Part shown: piece after piece, positions 33,610-39,163 of the stretch
Layout: each line of letters opens with the position of its first letter
How positions within the stretch are numbered: the stretch's first letter is position 1
DNA from: Chlorobiota bacterium
GTDB lineage: Bacteria; Bacteroidota; Bacteroidia; Flavobacteriales; Flavobacteriaceae
Assembly: GCA_013153605.1 (NCBI GenBank)
Contig: JAADED010000077.1
Location: 1 to 39,163, forward strand
DNA length: 39,163 nucleotides
Direction of reading: 5' to 3'
The notes under the pieces: model-generated
Told to the model about the DNA's origin: nothing
The model's database searches: none
The model's input: the letters and a program-made list of their open reading frames with translations, nothing else
Translations under genes and position numbers: made by a program

Positions 33610-33702
33610 ATGCTTTTTGCGTCCTAAAGTATTAATAGTGTATTCTCTTTCATATTGATCGTCCATCATCTCCCCTCTCCACAGCCAAAAAATAGGGTAT
33701 AC

Positions 33703-33894
33703 TTATCTTGTTTTTTGGCGGGGTAAAAATCTTTTAAAATACCAATAAAATACCACTAGAGCCATTCCCACCAATACATATATGTAATCGTCAACCGGTA
33801 TTCCGGGAGGCGGAGGCGGACCGGGTTGTGCGTATACTCCATTGACTGCTATGACAGCGGCAATCAAAGACAAGAATTTTTTCATTTTTTTCAT
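33703..33894 (-). CDS. Small PID-CTERM-like protein (63 aa)
   Basis: This is a minimal exported protein: a signal peptide (residues 1-22, ending VYAQ), then PGPPPPPGIPVDD, then one hydrophobic helix (YIYVLVGMALVVFYWYF) and a basic end KRFLPRQKTR. This Pro-rich/PxD/helix/basic pattern is that of small Bacteroidota proteins carrying a PID-CTERM-type sorting tail, where GLPIDG is the usual core; here it reads GIPVDD. Almost nothing remains after the signal and tail are removed, so it may be a mature peptide or membrane tether. The start lies only 17 bases behind the tRNA at 33912, so it may share that transcript. Two in-frame ATGs (33894 and 33885) are possible starts. Confidence 0.72.
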   Translation of the reverse strand: MKKMKKFLSLIAAVIAVNGVYAQPGPPPPPGIPVDDYIYVLVGMALVVFYWYFKRFLPRQKTR

Positions 33895-33911
33895 GATTCT
33901 TTCCTTTTATG

Positions 33912-33985
33912 TGGACCCAGCAGGGCTCGAACCTGCGACCCCCTGATTATGAGTCAGGTGCTCTAACCGGCTGAGCTATGGGTCC
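33912..33985 (-). tRNA. tRNA with CAU anticodon, probably tRNA-Ile2
   Basis: A complete cloverleaf is readable on the minus strand. The acceptor stem GGACCCA pairs fully with TGGGTCC, the D-arm has AGCTCAG, and the anticodon stem CCTGA/TCAGG holds loop CTCATAA. The T-arm is GCAGG-TTCGAGC-CCTGC and the discriminator base is A. CCA is not encoded. The anticodon arm with GACTCATAATC resembles that of tRNA-Ile2, the TilS substrate, rather than elongator Met. Separation of Ile2, Met and fMet by eye is not certain, but initiator features (a mismatched first pair) are absent. Confidence 0.93.
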
Positions 33986-34023
33986 CCGTTCATGATGCAA
34001 AGGTAATAAAATTTTTTAATTAT

Positions 34024-34356
34024 TTATTGCGAATATTTCGATTTCCAATAAAAGGGAGAAAAATTTTCTCCTTTTTGAAGCCAATAATCCTGTGTAACAA
34101 TCTTCCCTTCAGGCGTTTTCAATCTTCTTTCATAAATCCAAATAGTCGGGTTAAAGATCAAATCCGTGACGCCTATAGTATAGGTTACGGGCTCGTCTTC
34201 CTTACGGCGCTTGTTTTCTTGCACCAGCACCTCAAAGCCGTTGAATTCCAACAGCTTTTTGAGAAATTCCACCCGCTCGGCATCGGCTTTCTTTTCGATA
34301 ATGGTTCCTCGCCTGCCGTCGATCTCTCCGAATATATGTTTTCCGGGCAAACTCAT
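34024..34356 (-). CDS. Small hypothetical protein at the end of the nuo operon (110 aa)
   Basis: I do not recognise the family. The protein starts MSLPGKHIFGEIDGRRGTII, has a helical middle with KKLLEFNGFEVLVQENKRR, then VTYTIGVTDLIFNPTIWIYERR and an end KGENFSPFYWKSKYSQ. It has no signal peptide or membrane helix and is probably a small alpha/beta cytosolic protein. It begins 11 bases after the nuoN stop, so it is the last gene of that operon, and a tRNA follows 38 bases after its stop. The close spacing suggests a tie to complex I or simple co-transcription. Confidence 0.75.
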   Translation of the reverse strand: MSLPGKHIFGEIDGRRGTIIEKKADAERVEFLKKLLEFNGFEVLVQENKRRKEDEPVTYTIGVTDLIFNPTIWIYERRLKTPEGKIVTQDYWLQKGENFSPFYWKSKYSQ

Positions 34357-34367
34357 TTTGGTAAATT

Positions 34368-35795
34368 TTACAAAATTTCACTCAATTTGGCGATATACTC
34401 GTACAGAGGGCTGTACAATCCGATCAATATCAAACCCAATGCCAAAATAACGAATCCGATTTTGGAATATAAATCGGTTTTGAAATAAGGAATGGGATTT
34501 TCGCTCCTACGCAAAAAGGCCGCACGAACCGGTAACAAGTAGTAATACAACGAGATGGTCACATTGACAACCGCGATGAATACCAGCCAGTAAAAACCTT
34601 TGGACGCGGCGGTGGAATAAAGGAAAAATTTACCGAAAAAGCCCGCCACCGGCGGAATACCCGCCAGGGAGAACAATGCCAGCATCAACAGAAGGCTCAA
34701 ACGCGGATTGGTCCGGTAGAGGCCTTCGTAGTCGTCGATGTTTTCCTTGCCGCTGTGCATGGCGATCACATGCACCACGCCGAAAGCGGCAACATTGCTG
34801 AAAATGTATATCAACAGGAAGTAAATCACCGTTTTAATACCCAATACGTTCCCGCCGATCACACCCAAGAGGATAAATCCGGCTTGGGCGATGGACGAAA
34901 AGGCCAAAAACCGCTTCATGTTTTGCTGGCGCAAGGCGAAAAGATTACCCACAAACATGGTTAACACCGCCAGGATATACAAGGCTATGGTCCAGGTTTG
35001 TTCATAACGGCGCAAGGTGATAAAGAGCAAAATCATCAGAATGTACACGGCGGCCCCTTTGGAAATCACCGACAGATAATTGGACACCACGGTGGGGGCA
35101 CCTTCGTACACGTCGGCCGTCCAGAAGTGGAACGGTACCAGCGAAATCTTAAAGGCGATTCCCGCCAGCAACATGGCAAAACCCACCAATTCCAGGAAGG
35201 GCATTTCGGCCGAAGCGCGGACCTGTTCGAAATAAATGCTTCCCGAGGTGGCGTAAATGAGAGAGATCCCGAACAACATAATGGCCGAAGCCATGGCCGC
35301 CAGCAAAACCATCTTCAAGGCCGCTTCGGCGGAGCGCTTGCGGTAAAATTCGAATGCCACCAAACCCGCCACCGGCATGGTGGAAAGCTCCAGGCCCAAA
35401 TAAAACATCAGGAAGTCGCCGGCCGAAATCATAAAAAAGAGTCCCAAAAGGGAGCTCCACATCAAGGCATAAAATTCGGAAACGAACCCCTTGGGAATCA
35501 ACTCTTTCTTTACCCATTCCACCGATTGCAACATAATCAGTCCCACACCCAGCATGAGGATGCTCTTGAAAAAGGCCACCAAGGGATAGGTGTTGAACGA
35601 GCCGCCGAACAATCGCCCCTCTTTGTCGAGCATAAAAAACGACGACACAAACACGGCGGCAAAAAGAAGGTGGGCCAAATGAATGATTCGGGACTTTTTG
35701 TCCTTACCCGTAAAAATATCGGCCAGCAATACCAAAAGAACGGCAAGCACCAGAAATATCTCGGTCTGCATCAAGGATAATTGTTGCCAATTCAT
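34368..35795 (-). CDS. nuoN: NADH-quinone oxidoreductase subunit N
   Basis: NuoN is one of the three antiporter-like membrane subunits of complex I that move protons. Some 14 hydrophobic helices run through 475 residues. The central signature is FKISLVPFHFWTADVYEGAPTVV followed by a lysine-bearing VISKGAAVYILM helix, and a later block reads FLAFSSIAQAGFILLG. The glutamate of the conserved proton channel is in FYLGLELSTMPVAGL. It follows nuoM by 12 bases. The gene order L-M-N matches the usual distal end of nuo operons. Confidence 0.95.
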   Translation of the reverse strand: MNWQQLSLMQTEIFLVLAVLLVLLADIFTGKDKKSRIIHLAHLLFAAVFVSSFFMLDKEGRLFGGSFNTYPLVAFFKSILMLGVGLIMLQSVEWVKKELIPKGFVSEFYALMWSSLLGLFFMISAGDFLMFYLGLELSTMPVAGLVAFEFYRKRSAEAALKMVLLAAMASAIMLFGISLIYATSGSIYFEQVRASAEMPFLELVGFAMLLAGIAFKISLVPFHFWTADVYEGAPTVVSNYLSVISKGAAVYILMILLFITLRRYEQTWTIALYILAVLTMFVGNLFALRQQNMKRFLAFSSIAQAGFILLGVIGGNVLGIKTVIYFLLIYIFSNVAAFGVVHVIAMHSGKENIDDYEGLYRTNPRLSLLLMLALFSLAGIPPVAGFFGKFFLYSTAASKGFYWLVFIAVVNVTISLYYYLLPVRAAFLRRSENPIPYFKTDLYSKIGFVILALGLILIGLYSPLYEYIAKLSEIL

Positions 35796-35807
35796 AGCGC
35801 CAGATTT

Positions 35808-37295
35808 TTACATAAAAGGTTTTAAAAAGTTTTCCACTCCGGGTTCGATGATTTTCAACCACCAGAAGGGCAAAATTCCGATCATGGTAATGAAGAAAAT
35901 CAGGATATACACCGCCATCTTTTCATACCAGAAAGCCCGGGGTACGTTTTTGTGTTCTTCCTTGGGAGGTCCCATGAGCATCATACCCACCACGCGCAAG
36001 ATATACACCGCGGTCACCACGATGGACGACACGGCCAATACGGTGAGGATTTGGCGGTAGCGGTCGCCGGTGAGGAAGCCGCCCATAAAAATGTTCATTT
36101 CGGCCACGAAGCCGCTGAATCCGGGCAAGCCCAAATTGGCCAAACCGGCAATCACATAGGCGGTGGCAATAAAGGGAATGATTTTCAGAAGCCCTCTCAT
36201 TTGGCGTACGTCGCGCGTGTGCGTGCGCCCGTAAATCATCCCGATAAGGGCAAAGAAAAGGGCCGTAATAAACCCGTGCGAAAGGGATTGCAACATGGCG
36301 CCGTTCCAAGCCACTTTATTGAGCATCAAAAGGGCGAACAGCACCAAGCCCAAATGGCTCACTGACGAATAGGCATTGATGTACTTCAAATCGGTTTGCT
36401 GAATGGCCGCATAAGCGCCGTACACCGTGCCGATCACCGCCAAAATCAGGAAAAAGTCCGTCCAAAAGAGGGTGCCTTGGGGCATCAGATACATGGCTAC
36501 GCGGAAAATCCCGTATCCGCCCAGTTTCATCAACACCCCCGCATGCAACATGGACACCGCCGTAGGGGCCGAAGAATGACCGTCGGGCGACCAGGTGTGG
36601 AAGGGAAAGAGCGCCCCGATGGTGCCGAACCCGATAAACGCCAGCGGGAAAAAGATTTTTTGCACATGGGGAGGAATGGACGCGTTTTTGGCGATTTCCA
36701 ATATATTAAATGTATAATGTCCGTCGGGGGAAGAATGGTAATATATACCCAAAATGGCCACCAATAACAGGGCCGAAGCCCCCATCAACATCAAAGTCAG
36801 CTTCATGGCGGCGTATTCGCGCGGACCGCTCCCCCAAATGCCGATAAGCAAATACATGGGAATCACGGCGATTTCATAAAACACGAACATGGTAAACAAA
36901 TCCAACGATATGAAGAATCCGAACACACCGGTGGCCAACATGATCAGGGAAATGAAAAATTCCTTGGGCAAATCTTCCACCTTCCACGACACGAAAATAC
37001 CGGCCAGCACGATAAGCGACGTCAACATAATCATCAAAACGGAAATGCCGTCCACTCCGATGCTGTAATGGATGTTCCAATCGGGAAACCAGACCGTATC
37101 GCGGGTAAAGAGCATCACGGCATCATTGCCGGCTTTGCGTTCGGCCAGGTATTTCCACACCAGGTGAAAGGCCATGGCGGTTTGGACGATAAATCCGGCC
37201 AATGCCACCAACCGCGCCTGCCTGAGGTTTTTGGTAAACACCAGAGCAAGCACGGTCAAAAGCGGCACCACCACGAACAAAGTCAATATATCCAT
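35808..37295 (-). CDS. nuoM: NADH-quinone oxidoreductase subunit M
   Basis: NuoM is the second antiporter-like subunit of complex I. It is an integral membrane protein of 495 residues with about 14 helices. Signature stretches are MFVFYEIAVIPMYLLIGIWG (channel glutamate), LFPFHTWSPDGHSSAPTAVS and MLHAGVLMKLGGYGIFR with the conserved lysine, and INAYSSVSHLGLVLFAL. It lies 12 bases after nuoL and 12 before nuoN on the minus strand. Confidence 0.96.
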   Translation of the reverse strand: MDILTLFVVVPLLTVLALVFTKNLRQARLVALAGFIVQTAMAFHLVWKYLAERKAGNDAVMLFTRDTVWFPDWNIHYSIGVDGISVLMIMLTSLIVLAGIFVSWKVEDLPKEFFISLIMLATGVFGFFISLDLFTMFVFYEIAVIPMYLLIGIWGSGPREYAAMKLTLMLMGASALLLVAILGIYYHSSPDGHYTFNILEIAKNASIPPHVQKIFFPLAFIGFGTIGALFPFHTWSPDGHSSAPTAVSMLHAGVLMKLGGYGIFRVAMYLMPQGTLFWTDFFLILAVIGTVYGAYAAIQQTDLKYINAYSSVSHLGLVLFALLMLNKVAWNGAMLQSLSHGFITALFFALIGMIYGRTHTRDVRQMRGLLKIIPFIATAYVIAGLANLGLPGFSGFVAEMNIFMGGFLTGDRYRQILTVLAVSSIVVTAVYILRVVGMMLMGPPKEEHKNVPRAFWYEKMAVYILIFFITMIGILPFWWLKIIEPGVENFLKPFM

Positions 37296-37307
37296 CGCGA
37301 TTTTGTT

Positions 37308-39163
37308 TTAATAATTGAAATAATAAAAGATCAAAATCAACATCACCACACCATACACGAACCAGATGGCATACTCTTGCAAACGGCCCGATTGGACCGG
37401 TTTGATTTTTTCGGCAATCCAACCCACCGTATAAGCTATGGAATTCATCATGCCGTCCACCACATGGCGGTCGAACCAGGCCGCGGGACGGGAAATTTTA
37501 TCGAAAATGATATTTTTGGTCACATACAGGTAGGCCTCGTCAATGTAGAATTTGTTCTTGGCCCATTCGTAACCCTTGCCGAAGGCGGCCGCCACCCGGG
37601 CGGGATAATCGGTGGGCTTGTAGTAAAAATAGTAAGCGGCCGCTATTCCCACCAATCCGATTAATATGGACCCCCACACCAGGGGACTGCCCCAATGGAT
37701 TTCGTAATGGAATACTTCGCGCGTGGGCGATACGTATTGGGAAAACGGCGTCAACGCCCAGCCTACGAAAAAGGTCAATACCGCCAAAATAATGAGAGGG
37801 GTGGTCATAAATTTGCTGTCTTCCTTGGGCGGATGCGCATATTCGCGTTTTTGGTTGTGGAATATGCGGAAATACAGGCGGAACATGTAAAAAGCCGTCA
37901 ATCCCGCCACCAGGAAGCCGGTCAGCCAAATCACTTTGTTAAACTCGAAAGCCGCATGGAGGATTTCGTCCTTGCTATAAAAACCGGCCAAAGGCGGAAT
38001 GCCCGAAATGGCCAAAGCGGCTATCAGAAACGTCCAACTGGTGACGGGTAAATATTTGTGCAAGCCGCCCATGTCCTTCATCAAATTGGAATGCACCGCA
38101 TGGATAATCACACCCGCGGCCAGGAACAAGAGCGCCTTGAACATGGCATGCGTAAACAGGTGGAACATGCCGGCCATATATCCCAACCCTTCGATTCCTT
38201 CAAATCCCGACACACCCAACGCCATCATCATGTAACCGATTTGCGACATGGTCGAATAAGCCAGCACGCGCTTGATATCTTCCTGTGTCAGGGCGATGAT
38301 GGCCGCGAAGAGCGCCGAAAACGCCCCCACCACCGCCACTACGCGCAAGGCGAAGGCATTGTCGAAATGGTAATACATGGGGAACAAACGGGCCACCAAA
38401 TACACGCCGGCCACCACCATGGTGGCGGCATGGATCAAGGCCGACACGGGCGTAGGACCTTCCATGGCGTCGGGCAACCAAATATGCAACGGAAACATGG
38501 CCGATTTTCCGGCGGCTCCGATAAAAATCAAAATCAAAGCCCACGTAACGGCCGACAAGCCCAGAAACACCGGAATTTGGTTTTCCGCGATTTTTTGAAT
38601 CAATTGTTCGATAAACGACAAATTATTTAAGGTTTCCAAATCCAAAGTGCGGGCATAGAAGGCGATCATCAAAATACCGATCAGGAAAAAGAAATCGGCA
38701 AAGCGCGTGACGATAAACGCCTTCTTGGCCGCCCGAATGGCCGAAGGTTTAATAAAATAATAACCGATCAAGAGGAAGGACGATACGCCCACCAACTCCC
38801 AGAAAATATAGATTTGAAATAAATTGGTGGCCAATACCAACGCCAACATGGAGAAGGAGAACAGGGACAAATAGGCGTAAAAGCGGGCGAAACCTTCGTC
38901 GCCGTGCATGTAGCCGCGGCTGTAAATATGCACCAGAAACGACACCGTGGTCACCACCACCAACATCATCACGCTGATGGGGTCCAATAAGATCCCCATA
39001 TCGATGGAGAGCGTGTCGCCGAAAGTCACCCAATGCATTTTGTAAGGAATGACGGGTTCGTATTTCCCTTGAGCCGGGCCCAGCACGATAAAATATTGCC
39101 AAGCCGCATACATGGACAACGCCCAGGAAATACCCATGGAAATCATCCCGATATATCCCGCAC
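37308..39163 (-). CDS. nuoL: NADH-quinone oxidoreductase subunit L (5' end outside the window)
   Basis: NuoL is the distal proton-pumping subunit of complex I, with a long lateral helix near its C-terminus. About 617 residues are visible; the frame is still open at the window edge (AGYIGMISMG), so roughly the first helix is missing. Signatures are YIFWELVGVSSFLLIGYYF, GAAGKSAMFPLHIWLPDAM followed by EGPTPVSALIHAATMVVAGV, and LAYSTMSQIGYMMMALG. The C-terminal 100 residues include KFYIDEAYLYVTKNIIFDKIS, the family's lateral helix region. The other nuo genes should lie upstream, beyond base 39163. Confidence 0.96.
   Translation of the reverse strand, partial: AGYIGMISMGISWALSMYAAWQYFIVLGPAQGKYEPVIPYKMHWVTFGDTLSIDMGILLDPISVMMLVVVTTVSFLVHIYSRGYMHGDEGFARFYAYLSLFSFSMLALVLATNLFQIYIFWELVGVSSFLLIGYYFIKPSAIRAAKKAFIVTRFADFFFLIGILMIAFYARTLDLETLNNLSFIEQLIQKIAENQIPVFLGLSAVTWALILIFIGAAGKSAMFPLHIWLPDAMEGPTPVSALIHAATMVVAGVYLVARLFPMYYHFDNAFALRVVAVVGAFSALFAAIIALTQEDIKRVLAYSTMSQIGYMMMALGVSGFEGIEGLGYMAGMFHLFTHAMFKALLFLAAGVIIHAVHSNLMKDMGGLHKYLPVTSWTFLIAALAISGIPPLAGFYSKDEILHAAFEFNKVIWLTGFLVAGLTAFYMFRLYFRIFHNQKREYAHPPKEDSKFMTTPLIILAVLTFFVGWALTPFSQYVSPTREVFHYEIHWGSPLVWGSILIGLVGIAAAYYFYYKPTDYPARVAAAFGKGYEWAKNKFYIDEAYLYVTKNIIFDKISRPAAWFDRHVVDGMMNSIAYTVGWIAEKIKPVQSGRLQEYAIWFVYGVVMLILIFYYFNY

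Noticed and set aside
33684-33719. GCCAAAAAA / TTTTTTGGC inverted repeat around the stop of the PID-CTERM-like gene
   Set aside because: The 18-base loop is long, the stem is mostly A-T and no T-run follows on the minus strand, so I do not call it a terminator.

Overview
The window is a stretch of ordinary-looking chromosome from a member of the Bacteroidota, probably a Flavobacteriales-type lineage. The evidence is: gldD and gldE beside ssb and mutY (a gliding-gene order known from Flavobacterium), two large DUF3857/transglutaminase proteins, a type-B succinate dehydrogenase with a single five-helix cytochrome b subunit, a PID-CTERM-like small protein, FKBP-like and OmpA-like lipoproteins, and several promoters with the Bacteroidota -7 element TAnnTTTG. 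Coding regions have medium GC and many proteins are rich in Lys, Glu and Arg. I see no insertion sequence, CRISPR array, rRNA, integrase or phage gene.

Layout. Bases 1-5046 hold the tail of one gene, a probable gene remnant, a small lipoprotein on the minus strand, and a translationally coupled pair of secreted DUF3857 proteins. A 680-base gene-free stretch leads to a short ssb. Bases 6119-10314 carry an OmpA-family lipoprotein, fabD, gpsA, and an overlapping rpe/YiiX-like pair. Bases 10430-14043 carry a DUF4395 membrane protein, a radical SAM protein, glutaryl-CoA dehydrogenase and a DUF937 protein. The sdhCAB operon (14237-17687) is bounded by a good promoter and a good terminator. It is followed by an AT-rich stretch of about 980 bases without a convincing gene.

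Bases 18670-22038 form a plus-strand run: tilS, a helix-hairpin-helix protein and an acyl-CoA dehydrogenase. Convergent to it is a minus-strand run of six closely packed genes (28925 down to 22035): an EnvC-like protein, a 760-residue lipoprotein of unknown function, mutY, ssb, gldE and gldD. Four of its five junctions are 4-base overlaps or gaps of about 20 bases or less. Next come dodecin, an orphan gluconate-2-dehydrogenase subunit 3-like protein coupled to an EF-hand lipoprotein, pta with an FKBP-like lipoprotein, a tiny PID-CTERM-like protein directly behind a CAU-anticodon tRNA, and the distal end of a complex I operon (nuoL, nuoM, nuoN and a small hypothetical gene).

Functionally the window is central metabolism (complexes I and II, acyl-CoA oxidation, fatty acid and phospholipid precursor synthesis, acetyl-CoA/acetyl phosphate exchange) mixed with envelope biogenesis and gliding. 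The least explained items are: the EF-hand lipoprotein ending in three regularly spaced KCG units, one of them matching EGKCG, a motif used in copper-related modified peptides; a related palindrome at two unconnected promoters; the 760-residue lipoprotein; the PID-CTERM-like protein; and the AT-rich island after sdhB. No obviously new multi-gene system is visible, and the findings are graded accordingly.
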